From the NCBI GenBank assembly GCA_902783735.1, contig CACZSE010000020.1, forward strand, positions 1 to 16,782: a stretch of DNA of 16,782 bases, in the 5' to 3' direction. Below, in pieces: positions 1 to 7,880 of this stretch; position 1 is the stretch's first letter, and each line of letters begins with the position of its first letter. The DNA comes from an uncultured Lachnospiraceae bacterium (lineage in GTDB: Bacteria > Bacillota > Clostridia > Lachnospirales > Lachnospiraceae). The notes below the pieces were generated by a model, which was not told the DNA's origin, did no database searches, and saw nothing but the letters and a program-made list of their open reading frames with translations. The translations under genes and the position numbers were made by a program.

Positions 1-159
1 AGGACAAGAAAGGTTGCCGATCTTTTGCAGTCAGGTGATATGCCAATGTCAGAAATAGCTGAGATGACCGGTTTTTCCAATGCCAGTTATATGGCAGAAA
101 CATTCAAGAAATTCTACAAATTCTCGCCAAGAGAATATAAAAAGACAATGCAGGGATAG
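1..159 (+). CDS. AraC-family transcriptional regulator, C-terminal fragment (5' part outside window)
   Basis: Frame 1 is open from the window edge to TAG at 157-159 and encodes 52 residues. They match the last helix-turn-helix of AraC/XylS regulators: 'KVADLLQSGDMPMSEIAEMT', then 'GFSNASYMAETFKKFYKFSP' and 'REYKK', with the usual GF..xSYxxxxFKKxxxxSPxxYR pattern and a short tail. The protein would be a DNA-binding activator or repressor. Its sensor domain and target lie outside the window, so the effector is unknown. It converges on the nth gene; the two stop codons are about 40 bp apart, with a hairpin between them. There is no evidence that it controls the operon to its right. Family call is firm, function is open. 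Confidence 0.88.
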   Translation, partial: RTRKVADLLQSGDMPMSEIAEMTGFSNASYMAETFKKFYKFSPREYKKTMQG

Positions 160-188
160 ATCCGTTTCATTAACGGTTCTCCCTGCAT
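148..188 (-). terminator. Hairpin between convergent araC-like gene and nth; probable terminator of the nth operon
   Basis: ATGCAGGGA (148-156) pairs perfectly with TCCCTGCAT (180-188), and an inner arm CCGT (162-165) pairs with ACGG (173-176) around a TTCATTA loop. Read on the minus strand, the stem is followed by TGTCTTTTTATAT (complement of about 135-147), a U-rich tail typical of intrinsic termination. On the plus strand the tail is not U-rich. The left arm and the U-tract lie inside the last codons of the araC-like gene. Confidence 0.65.
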
Positions 189-198
189 ATATTGGCAG

Positions 199-834
199 TT
201 ACAGTTTTTTATTATAATGATCGCAAAAGGCTTTTAACATACATTCATTACATTTGGGACGATTTGCTATACATATCGTCCTTCCGAGTCTTATGATATG
301 TATGTTATATATGATCCAATGATCCTTCGGAAGTTTCTTCATAAGATCATATTCGATCTTTTCCGGATCCGTTTCGGTTGTAAGCCCCAAAAGACCGGAG
401 ATCCTCTTTACATGTGTATCTACCACAATGCTGGGATCATTATAAATGTTTCCACGAATAACATTCGCTGTTTTCCTTCCGACTCCCGGAAGCGATGTAA
501 GCTCTTCCAAGCTCCTTGGCACTTCTCCATCAAAAACATCTCTTAACTTTTTACAGCATGCAATTATATTCTTTGCCTTATTGTGATAAAACCCGGTAGA
601 CTTTATGTCCTGCTCAAGCTCTTTCAGATCCGCTTTTGCAAAACTGTTGATATCGGGATACTTTCTAAAAAGGTCTTTTGTCACTATATTGACACGTGCA
701 TCGGTGCATTGAGCACTCAGTATTGTAGCGATCAAAAGCTGCCATGCACTGTCATGATCCAGATAACACTTATATTCTGTTCCGTATGATTCATCCAACG
801 CATTAAGTATGCTTTGTACCTTTTTACTCGCCAT
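199..834 (-). CDS. nth: Endonuclease III (DNA glycosylase/AP lyase)
   Basis: A 211-residue base-excision repair enzyme that removes oxidised pyrimidines and cleaves the abasic site. The helix-hairpin-helix LPGVGRKTANVI contains the catalytic Lys (K121), and VVDTHVKR contains the catalytic Asp (D139). The C-terminal cysteines C188, C195, C198 and C204 have the exact C-X6-C-X2-C-X5-C spacing of the [4Fe-4S] cluster. Length fits the family. I chose the ATG at 832-834 (MASKK...) because AAGAAG lies 6 nt upstream of it; the ATG at 838-840 would add two residues (MPMASKK...) with worse spacing. The start overlaps the end of the upstream lipoprotein gene by 11 nt, so translation is probably coupled. 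It is the last gene of the operon, and its presence behind envelope genes seems to be positional, not functional. Confidence 0.96.
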   Translation of the reverse strand: MASKKVQSILNALDESYGTEYKCYLDHDSAWQLLIATILSAQCTDARVNIVTKDLFRKYPDINSFAKADLKELEQDIKSTGFYHNKAKNIIACCKKLRDVFDGEVPRSLEELTSLPGVGRKTANVIRGNIYNDPSIVVDTHVKRISGLLGLTTETDPEKIEYDLMKKLPKDHWIIYNIHIIRLGRTICIANRPKCNECMLKAFCDHYNKKL

Positions 835-1912
835 CGGCATCTTCTTTCATATCAGCATCTCCCGGTAGCGGAACTTCCGGGATACTTCTGCTTACCTGCC
901 TGTCAAATACCTCTATATAATCCTCATTTCCAAGGACCTCCAGCTTTCCTTTTGAAGTATGAAAAGCATTTGACATGACCTTTTTATTGTTCACAAAATC
1001 ATATGTCTCTTCATTTATCTTTTTTAAGATGCTCTCATCCAGACACAATGCCTTTAAAACATCTGACGTAAAGTCTTTATTAACGCAGTCTTTGGTGACC
1101 AGCAGCCATTCATCGGCACGAGTCACTTCCGGCTTATACCCTTTGCATACTCCCCACGTCTCACTGAGTGTAAGTTTTTTATCATCCTTAAATACTTTAG
1201 TCAACCAGTCAACATCAGCATAAAACCCGAATATATTTGATCTCATGCTCTCGGTCTCATACATGGAAGCATCATCCAAGACTCTTATATCTCGGCCGGC
1301 TGCCTTTTTTATGGCTAAAAGTGAATCGTCCAGTGTAAGCTGATCCTTAACATAAGCCTGAACATCTCTTCTCTCATCGGCACCCAAATATTCTGAAGCC
1401 ATTGACTTTTTGTAAATAAATGCTTCCGGTGACACTCTCCATGTAAGAGCCATGATCCCTGAGTCTTCTATCGTTGCACTCTTCAAAGACCAGTCATACA
1501 TCTGATCAAGAATGTCTCCCGTAATGCCAAGCTCTTCCATTGATAAAACCTTATCGGAAGCAGCATATTGCGGCAGATGCTTTGCATCGGTAAGAAAAAT
1601 ATCAGGGTACTTTAAAGGCGGTTGTTCCTGTTCCGTCTCGTCTTTCTTTCCCTTTTTTTCTTCCGGATAAAAGCACTTATTTAATGTAAGATCGTATTCT
1701 TCCTCCGACAGTGTTACAAATTCTATCTTTCCCTGCCAGTCCGGGTGCGCTTCCAGGACATATTGCATCCTGTTTTCAAGTTCTTCTCCGTATGAATAGA
1801 TACAGACTGTTTCCGGTATGACCTCAACCTCTGCTTCTTTGTTTGCACATCCCGAGAATACCGATGCGCATATCGCCATACATATCATGGCTGCTTTATT
1901 AAATCTTTTCAT
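824..1912 (-). CDS. Solute-binding-protein-like lipoprotein, no ABC partner nearby
   Basis: A 362-residue predicted lipoprotein. It starts with MKRFNK, a hydrophobic stretch and a lipobox ending SVFSGC, so Cys22 is the likely lipidated residue. After the signal, the pattern (PETVCIYSYG near the mature N-terminus, KYPDIFLTDAKHLPQYAASD in the first lobe, MALTWRVSPEAFIYKKSMA in the hinge region) resembles family 1 extracellular solute-binding proteins, which use 'P-D-[IV]-[FV]' and 'Y-K-K' at similar places. No permease or ATPase gene is in the window, so it may bind a ligand as a sensor or partner protein instead of feeding a transporter. A lysine/glutamate-rich insert (about residues 78-90) is unusual. 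Start ATG lies 23 nt after the upstream stop; the ribosome-binding site is weak. Lipoprotein call firm, solute-binding fold moderately sure, ligand unknown. Confidence 0.7.
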   Translation of the reverse strand: MKRFNKAAMICMAICASVFSGCANKEAEVEVIPETVCIYSYGEELENRMQYVLEAHPDWQGKIEFVTLSEEEYDLTLNKCFYPEEKKGKKDETEQEQPPLKYPDIFLTDAKHLPQYAASDKVLSMEELGITGDILDQMYDWSLKSATIEDSGIMALTWRVSPEAFIYKKSMASEYLGADERRDVQAYVKDQLTLDDSLLAIKKAAGRDIRVLDDASMYETESMRSNIFGFYADVDWLTKVFKDDKKLTLSETWGVCKGYKPEVTRADEWLLVTKDCVNKDFTSDVLKALCLDESILKKINEETYDFVNNKKVMSNAFHTSKGKLEVLGNEDYIEVFDRQVSRSIPEVPLPGDADMKEDADGE

Positions 1913-1935
1913 GTGTTATCTATATAGCAACAGCT

Positions 1936-4362
1936 TTAGTCAAGTCTTTCTTCCAGATCTTCCAACGACTTATATCCGTACAGTGATGCTGTATTGCTCA
2001 TGATCTCCTTTGCTATGTTCTTTTCCTGCTGTACATGCTCAACAACGTATCTTCCGTACAGTTCAAGAGTCTTTGCGGAATATGTTAAAAGCTCGCCTCT
2101 TAAATATGTCTCATAGGACGTATCAAAAGGAGTATCTTCGTATGTATGTATGCTTCTTGCAGTACCGGCAACCTTCGGATAATCCTCTGCGAATTCTTCC
2201 ATAAAGTTTACCTGAATCCTGACTATCTCTTCTACTATAGCTATAGTCTGTTCATCTTTTTGAGGAAGCTTATCCTTAACTTGTTCGTATTTATCCGGAG
2301 CTGTACTCTGCTCCATTCTTGCATACTTTTCGGTAATGAGATTCCATCCTGATGCCTTTGCATTTTTCATATCATCCAAAAAGCTTTCGAGCATCTCTAT
2401 TGTCCAAGTCAGATACTGACTCTTTCTCATGATCGAAAACGTTTCCCAATTGTCCTGACAGTCTGCTCTTCCACCTTCATTTATGACTTTATCAAATGCT
2501 TCCCACTCTGCCGCCACAACCTCATCTACCAGATCGGCATGTCGGTTTTTAACGCTGTCGGATTTTACATTCGAATCATCATTTGCGTAATTTGTACTGG
2601 CTGCGATCTCCTGCCCGTAAGGTTCAAGAAAATAGGGATCTCTTCTGTCAAAAGCAATGACTAATCCTCTGTTCTTTAACTCGTTTAATACCAGCTGAGC
2701 TATGATCTCTATGCTTGAAGGAATGTTATCATCATGAATATCCATATCCGATATGGCAATAAGTATATCCGTAACCTCTGCCAGCGTGGGCAGTTTTGTT
2801 GCTGCTGCCTTCATGAGCCATTTTTTATATGGTGCATATTTCTTGTTCAATAAGAAAAGCACGTGGAGTGTATGTTCCATGAATTCGGCAAGGTACATCT
2901 GTGCCGTAACCTTATCGCCCCTTTTAAGACATCTGCTGAAATTGTACTGACCCGTCTGAGACATACGTACTAACTCATAGGCAAGCTTCTTTCTGTATAC
3001 CTTTTCAGGATAATAGGCCAAAAGATCATTTCTCAGGCTGAAGAAAACACCGTCATCATCTCTGAAGATAGCACCGTTTGTAGCCGCAGCAAGGTCGGCT
3101 TCATCTACAGCAAGCCACTCTTCTTCATTTCTCGGAATACCGTTTCTCATGTGAAGCAGTGAGGAATAGAAATCCTTTACTCTGAGAACCCCGAGTCTTC
3201 CCTGGGCCTGTCTGGTAGTCATTCTTCTGTAACCCATAAATTCTGTGGGAAGAGCATCATAAGCTTCCTGAAGTTCCTGTCCTATAGCATCATAGGTAAC
3301 ATCATCCAACCACATGCAGAACCCCGGGCCCCAGTCATGATCTTTCGATAATTCATCATCAAATCCGAAGCAATCCGATCCTTCACCTACAAGACCGACA
3401 GATATCCTGGTCTCATATTTGGGAAACTTTTCATGTATCATGGGTGCGCCTACTTCCTCATAATACTTTCTGCATATATCTAAGCCCCTTACAAATCCGG
3501 TATCATTGTCAGTTTTTGGTTTTTCGACTTTATTAACCGGTTTCAGTTCCTGAGTAAGATCCAATGTATCCTGCCCGTTTTCCTGTGCCATTTTTATCGC
3601 CTCATCCCTGTTTTCCATCAAAATATCATAGTTTCCCGTTTTCCCTATATGACTCTCGAGCTCATTCATCGCCTTGTTGTAGCAACGGGCGGCTTCAGCA
3701 TATTCACCCTGTTTATACATCAGCTCCGCATATACTCCTAAAGCTCCGCTGAAGTGATAATCCGATGTCCTTCCGTCATTGAATATCTGCATTGCTATAT
3801 CTATACTGTTTTTTGCTGCCGCGATATCTCCAAGTCGAAGCTGTGACTGAGAAAGATTGGTATAGGTTATTGCCTCCTCGATTATCTTGTCATCATAGAG
3901 TTCTATAACGGATAATGCTCGTTTTAAACATTCACAGGCTGATGAAAAATCTTTCATCTCCTGATAAAGAAGTGCCATATTGTTATTTATGCTGGCAAAT
4001 AAAAAATCGGAAGGTTCCAAAATCCTGTTATATATCTCATATGCTTCCTTATATCTTTCCAGAGACTCCTCGAGCTCCCCGGATGCACGTTTTGCATTTG
4101 CAATATTTAATAATGATGTCGCATATCCGATGGTTCCCTCAAGTCCTTCATCTTCCAGAATGGTTAAAAGCTCATTGATATAAATATTTGATTTTGAAAA
4201 CTGACAGCTGTCACGGCAAAATCCGATCATCTCATTTAAGAGCGTAATCTTTGAACTCATGTCCTTTTCGGATTCAGCCTGTCGCATCATTTCCAGAAGA
4301 TAATTCTCATAATCCTTGTATTCCAAAGTATCAAGTTTTTTTAATACCTCTGTTATGTTCAT
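1936..4362 (-). CDS. TPR - DUF4037 (nucleotidyltransferase-like) - DUF4125 fusion protein
   Basis: An 808-residue soluble protein with no signal peptide. Residues about 1-265 are helical TPR-type repeats (for example AITYTNLSQSQLRLGDIAAA and GVYAELMYKQGEYAEAARCY). Residues about 300-590 resemble DUF4037: GEGSD (G328-S329) followed by FDDELSKDHDWGP gives a nucleotidyltransferase-style G-S ... D-x-D signature (D341, D343), and a helical half with FLLNKKYAPYKKW resembles the substrate-side helical domain of such enzymes. Residues about 608-806 resemble DUF4125 (EWEAFDKVINEGGRADCQ, then NLITEKYARM, then ETYLRGELLTYS). From family knowledge it may transfer a nucleotide to a small molecule or protein recruited by the TPRs; this is inference and the substrate is unknown. 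Its ATG overlaps the stop of the GH18-like gene (ATGA), with GGAGG 6 nt before the start, showing strong translational coupling. Confidence 0.85.
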   Translation of the reverse strand: MNITEVLKKLDTLEYKDYENYLLEMMRQAESEKDMSSKITLLNEMIGFCRDSCQFSKSNIYINELLTILEDEGLEGTIGYATSLLNIANAKRASGELEESLERYKEAYEIYNRILEPSDFLFASINNNMALLYQEMKDFSSACECLKRALSVIELYDDKIIEEAITYTNLSQSQLRLGDIAAAKNSIDIAMQIFNDGRTSDYHFSGALGVYAELMYKQGEYAEAARCYNKAMNELESHIGKTGNYDILMENRDEAIKMAQENGQDTLDLTQELKPVNKVEKPKTDNDTGFVRGLDICRKYYEEVGAPMIHEKFPKYETRISVGLVGEGSDCFGFDDELSKDHDWGPGFCMWLDDVTYDAIGQELQEAYDALPTEFMGYRRMTTRQAQGRLGVLRVKDFYSSLLHMRNGIPRNEEEWLAVDEADLAAATNGAIFRDDDGVFFSLRNDLLAYYPEKVYRKKLAYELVRMSQTGQYNFSRCLKRGDKVTAQMYLAEFMEHTLHVLFLLNKKYAPYKKWLMKAAATKLPTLAEVTDILIAISDMDIHDDNIPSSIEIIAQLVLNELKNRGLVIAFDRRDPYFLEPYGQEIAASTNYANDDSNVKSDSVKNRHADLVDEVVAAEWEAFDKVINEGGRADCQDNWETFSIMRKSQYLTWTIEMLESFLDDMKNAKASGWNLITEKYARMEQSTAPDKYEQVKDKLPQKDEQTIAIVEEIVRIQVNFMEEFAEDYPKVAGTARSIHTYEDTPFDTSYETYLRGELLTYSAKTLELYGRYVVEHVQQEKNIAKEIMSNTASLYGYKSLEDLEERLD

Positions 4363-5429
4363 ATGTTTCCTCCAAGACGCCAGATCGTAAACCTCTCATG
4401 TCCTCTCTCCCGGATGATCTTAACCCAGGCTTCAATGGTGTCACGGTCAGCGTACCACACTTCATGATCGATACCTTCCTGATCGGTATAGGAAAATACG
4501 TGATCCAGACTTCCTTCATCTGTTTTTTCTTCTATTTCGTATGCTGAAAGAATATCTTTCGCTTCTTTCGTACTGATCTGGGCAATATCTCCGTTTGATG
4601 AAAAGTCAAAACCTCCCGTTGCCAAAGCAAAATTCACTTTTCCCGGAAGCTTTTCCATTTTATCTACCATTTCATTTAAAAACTGCCTGTCTGCTTTTGG
4701 TCCGGGTCCGGTTCCGTATCCGTAAAGGTTATAGCACATCATGACATATTCAACATCCGAAGGCCATTCATATTGTTCAAAAGGTGATGACGGTTCAAAT
4801 AAAACGCGGACCTTTAAACCTTTTTCAGTCGCCATGGGTACCAGAATATCTATAAAACCGTTAAAATGTTCCCACAGCTCATAGTCCTTTTTTATCGCTT
4901 CATAATCGATCTCAATTCCGTCAAATCCTGCGGATACCGTCATATCAACGATAGTTTTGGCGTGAGATCTTGCTTTCTTTTCTCCTTCAAGGAGATCATA
5001 TAAAAGATCAGTATCTTTAAGTGACGATCCCTGTGGAAGCAGCTTGTCATTAACAAATGTAAGATAATTCTCCGTATCGTTAAAGCGACCTTCCTGTTTA
5101 AGTTTTTCTACCGTACCGAGCGTTCCTTCGGGAATAAAAGGTCTGTTGTCTTTATCAAAGTATGCTGCAAAGAGACAAAGTGTATCAAGATCCTCTCGAC
5201 ACATATCCAGTTCTTCATATGCAGTATCTAAATCCCAATATGTTATCCAGACTCCGAGGTCTTTCTCATCTTCACTTTCCTGCCGTTTTTCGGTCGAAGA
5301 TTCATGTTTTTCTTCTGTTTCCGAAAAAGGCTCTTTTATATATCTCATACTTGTTTCCTCATCCGGGGTTTCTGTCCCGCACGATGTCAATAACAAGATG
5401 CTGAGCAAAAAGACTATAAGTTTTTTCAT
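4359..5429 (-). CDS. GH18/YaaH-like glycoside hydrolase lipoprotein
   Basis: A 356-residue lipoprotein: MKKLIVFLLSILLLTSC places the lipid anchor on Cys17, followed by an acidic, Ser/Glu-rich linker (about residues 18-56). The rest resembles a single GH18 TIM barrel of the spore-cortex-lytic/YaaH type. SAGFDGIEIDYE (to residue 177) is the catalytic strand; D175 and E177 match the last Asp and the proton-donor Glu of DGxDxDxE, while the first Asp position holds E173, as in other YaaH-like members that lack Asp there. MCYNLYGYGTGPGP (231-244) matches the strand with the YxxxGxxxGP feature, and FTIWRLGGN at the end matches the terminal strand 'WRLG'. It probably acts on a beta-1,4-linked sugar polymer such as peptidoglycan on the cell surface. 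Starts 8 nt after the glycosyltransferase stop. Confidence 0.82.
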   Translation of the reverse strand: MKKLIVFLLSILLLTSCGTETPDEETSMRYIKEPFSETEEKHESSTEKRQESEDEKDLGVWITYWDLDTAYEELDMCREDLDTLCLFAAYFDKDNRPFIPEGTLGTVEKLKQEGRFNDTENYLTFVNDKLLPQGSSLKDTDLLYDLLEGEKKARSHAKTIVDMTVSAGFDGIEIDYEAIKKDYELWEHFNGFIDILVPMATEKGLKVRVLFEPSSPFEQYEWPSDVEYVMMCYNLYGYGTGPGPKADRQFLNEMVDKMEKLPGKVNFALATGGFDFSSNGDIAQISTKEAKDILSAYEIEEKTDEGSLDHVFSYTDQEGIDHEVWYADRDTIEAWVKIIRERGHERFTIWRLGGNI

Positions 5430-5437
5430 AGTGTTCC

Positions 5438-7075
5438 CTATTTTAATTCATAGATATCCACAAACGCCTTTTCAAAGATCTTTTCAGATCCCTCTATATG
5501 TTTATTGTTCTTTACTATACTTTCTATTATAGCATCTGATTCATCACTTCTGCATGCGTATATATAGATTCTCGAACTGTTCAGTATTCTTTCGTCCTCA
5601 ACAGTTCTGTCCGTATTGTAAGGTATAAAATATATATCCTTATACTGCATAAGTTCGGGACCGTCATTCCATATCATCCACGTATTGTTCGGATTGTAAA
5701 TATATACAATATCCGCATCTCTGTGTGATCGAGCCCAGGCGACTTCATTTTCCGCGCCCTCATACAAAAAGAAAACCTTATCTCCCAACAGTCCGTATAT
5801 CTGGCATATCACAGCGATCGAAAGCACAATGCAGGCTATCGCATTTTTCATATTCCTCCTGTTTATCACATAAATAATAAATATGACCAACATGAGGATG
5901 AGCGGTCCGTAAACGGGACATTCATATCTGAGTGCTTCCTGTGGATTGCTTGGTGTCATGGCGGTTTTGCAGACGATCAAAAAATAACCGATCGCAGTCG
6001 TACATAAAAGACCGACGACCGATCTTTTCATCACAAGCTCTTTTTCTGTTTTCTTTTCATCTGTTTCTTCAGTATCCTGACCTGAAATCTCATGTGCCCA
6101 TCTTACTTTTTTTCTGTAAGCATATGACATATAGATCAAAAGCCCTGTCAGAGCAAGTATATAGAACACGCCGCTTACGGTGTAATCGTTGAGCATCCGG
6201 ACAAAAAAATTCAAACGTTCACCGGTATTTGAAACATCCATAAAAGCCTGAGTGGACTCCGTTCCCCTGTAACCCGAAAAAATGTGACTTAAACAAGCCG
6301 GATAATATAAGACAGCGCATACCATTCCGCTGCAAACACTTCCTCCATAAATAAATGCTTTTACTCTGGTCTTCTTGTTTATGAACATATAAATGCAGGT
6401 GTATGCCGCAACAAAGAAAACAAATACCATGAAATAATAATGTGTCATAAAACCTAAAAAAGTGACAACAGCCGTCGGAATAAAGGTCTTTTTCCATGTA
6501 TATTCTTCGCTGTTTATCGATTTCATGGCTATGTACAATACGATGTAGCAGAACATCGTAAGCATTACATACATTCTTATGAAGGTTACGGTACTGAGAT
6601 ATGCGGGAGACAGACCAAACAGTATCAATGTAAAAGCATTTATGATCCTGTTATTATCTCCTGCCAGATCAGAGATCTTCCAAAGTAAACACAGGCATAC
6701 AAAATAAAAGACCAGATTGATCGAAAGTCCCTGCCATTTTGAAAAAATACCTTTTGAGAAAAAACAAACGATACGTAAAACGAAATAGTAAAGCGGTGGA
6801 TGAACATCATAGGTCTGATTTGTTTTTACAAGACCCAGGTTTAACGTCTCACCGGGAAGGACCATATATTCGCTCCTGATCTCCTCGGTGCTCTTCCACT
6901 CAAAGTCTGTCGGCCACAGACCGTATGTGATATTTGTAGAATAATAAGAATAGTTCTCATCATAGTGATAGCCCTGTTTTTTTATACAAAACAGGACGGC
7001 CACCATCATGGATATGATAACTATAAGCCACATGATCAGCTTATAATATAAGTCTTTTTTGTTCTCAGATCGCAT
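5438..7075 (-). CDS. GT-C fold integral-membrane glycosyltransferase (family 39-like)
   Basis: A 545-residue membrane protein with about 11 or more hydrophobic segments. After the first membrane helix comes a luminal/external loop with YHYDENYSY (D39-E40), the acidic pair that GT-C enzymes use for catalysis, then YDVHPPLYYF (about 89-98), a motif common in PMT_2/GT39-like proteins. The C-terminal tail (about residues 440-545) is a soluble domain facing outside. From the family, it should move a sugar from a polyprenyl-phosphate carrier to a lipid, polymer or protein outside the membrane; donor and acceptor cannot be read. The start ATG is 21 nt after the CobS-like stop and lacks a clear Shine-Dalgarno, so translation may rely on the preceding gene. 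It lies just before the GH18-like lipoprotein gene (8 nt), suggesting joint work on a surface glycan. Confidence 0.87.
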   Translation of the reverse strand: MRSENKKDLYYKLIMWLIVIISMMVAVLFCIKKQGYHYDENYSYYSTNITYGLWPTDFEWKSTEEIRSEYMVLPGETLNLGLVKTNQTYDVHPPLYYFVLRIVCFFSKGIFSKWQGLSINLVFYFVCLCLLWKISDLAGDNNRIINAFTLILFGLSPAYLSTVTFIRMYVMLTMFCYIVLYIAMKSINSEEYTWKKTFIPTAVVTFLGFMTHYYFMVFVFFVAAYTCIYMFINKKTRVKAFIYGGSVCSGMVCAVLYYPACLSHIFSGYRGTESTQAFMDVSNTGERLNFFVRMLNDYTVSGVFYILALTGLLIYMSYAYRKKVRWAHEISGQDTEETDEKKTEKELVMKRSVVGLLCTTAIGYFLIVCKTAMTPSNPQEALRYECPVYGPLILMLVIFIIYVINRRNMKNAIACIVLSIAVICQIYGLLGDKVFFLYEGAENEVAWARSHRDADIVYIYNPNNTWMIWNDGPELMQYKDIYFIPYNTDRTVEDERILNSSRIYIYACRSDESDAIIESIVKNNKHIEGSEKIFEKAFVDIYELK

Positions 7076-7096
7076 ATATAAACAGGTTGATGGATA

Positions 7097-7870
7097 TTAC
7101 CACCATTTCTTGTAAGCCAAAAGAGCTGCAAGCGGGATAATGATCTCACAAAGCTGAAGGAAAAAGCCTGCGCTGTCTTCCGTTATTCCTCCAAAGTGCT
7201 TTTGTGTAACCAGCCAATAATAGATAAATGTCAACAAAGCTCCGACAACACATGCCAAACCGACGGATGCATTGAAGAATACCATAAAATATGCTCCAAC
7301 ACATGCGAGCAAACCCAGTACAATGATCTCAAACATCCTTACGGATGACTTTTCGGGCACATATGAAATACATTTACTCTCGTCGGCGTGATTCAGTGTA
7401 AGGATTGAAAGCCCGAACAGAGCTCTGGACATAACAAAACCTATCGCAAGTATCGGAATCCCGTCTATAGGCATCTCACTCCAGATACCTATGTCCAACA
7501 GATAGTAACTTAAGCATACGATGATGGCAAAATATCCTCCGTGAGAATCGGCAAGGATCTCCATCTTCTTTTCTCTGGATTTGTGTGCACAGAGTGCATC
7601 TACAGTCTTAATGAAACCTTCGAGATGTCCTCCTCCTGATACGATGATCGGAAGTATGACACATACTACTGCGGGAAGGATCGCATAATTGCAAAGATAA
7701 GGCCAGCCTTCGGAGCATATATAGATCAGTCCTCCGATTATAAAACCAATGAGAGGAACAAATAATAATATATATTTCTCCGCACCTTCCTTATCTTCCT
7801 TAATGCGTGCTTTCGGACTGATGGAATATTTTGAAAAAGCCAGTACAAAACTCTTAAAAACCGTGTTCAT
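7097..7870 (-). CDS. CobS-family membrane protein (adenosylcobinamide-GDP ribazoletransferase homologue, divergent)
   Basis: A 257-residue integral-membrane protein resembling cobalamin synthase CobS, the enzyme that joins adenosylcobinamide-GDP and alpha-ribazole. Matching regions are GGGHLEGFIKTVDAL (family pattern HxDGxxDTxDA), REKKMEILADSHGGYFA (family REKxLEIMKDSxxGxxG) and HFGGITEDSAGFFLQLCE (family GGxTGDxxGxxxE). Two acidic positions of the metal/pyrophosphate motif differ: Glu where Asp is usual, and Lys where the second Asp is usual; the third Asp is kept. There are no other cobalamin genes and no cobalamin riboswitch nearby, so the annotated reaction may not be its real one. I chose the ATG at 7868-7870 because AAAGGG lies 6 nt upstream. 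A TTG at 7886-7888 would add six residues and overlap the upstream stop. Confidence 0.75.
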   Translation of the reverse strand: MNTVFKSFVLAFSKYSISPKARIKEDKEGAEKYILLFVPLIGFIIGGLIYICSEGWPYLCNYAILPAVVCVILPIIVSGGGHLEGFIKTVDALCAHKSREKKMEILADSHGGYFAIIVCLSYYLLDIGIWSEMPIDGIPILAIGFVMSRALFGLSILTLNHADESKCISYVPEKSSVRMFEIIVLGLLACVGAYFMVFFNASVGLACVVGALLTFIYYWLVTQKHFGGITEDSAGFFLQLCEIIIPLAALLAYKKWW

Positions 7871-7880
7871 GTTCAACCCT

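Noticed and set aside
5146..5532. 128-codon plus-strand frame over the start of the GH18-like gene
   Set aside because: Serine-rich, low-complexity translation, antisense to the Glu/Asp-rich linker of the lipoprotein; a shadow frame.
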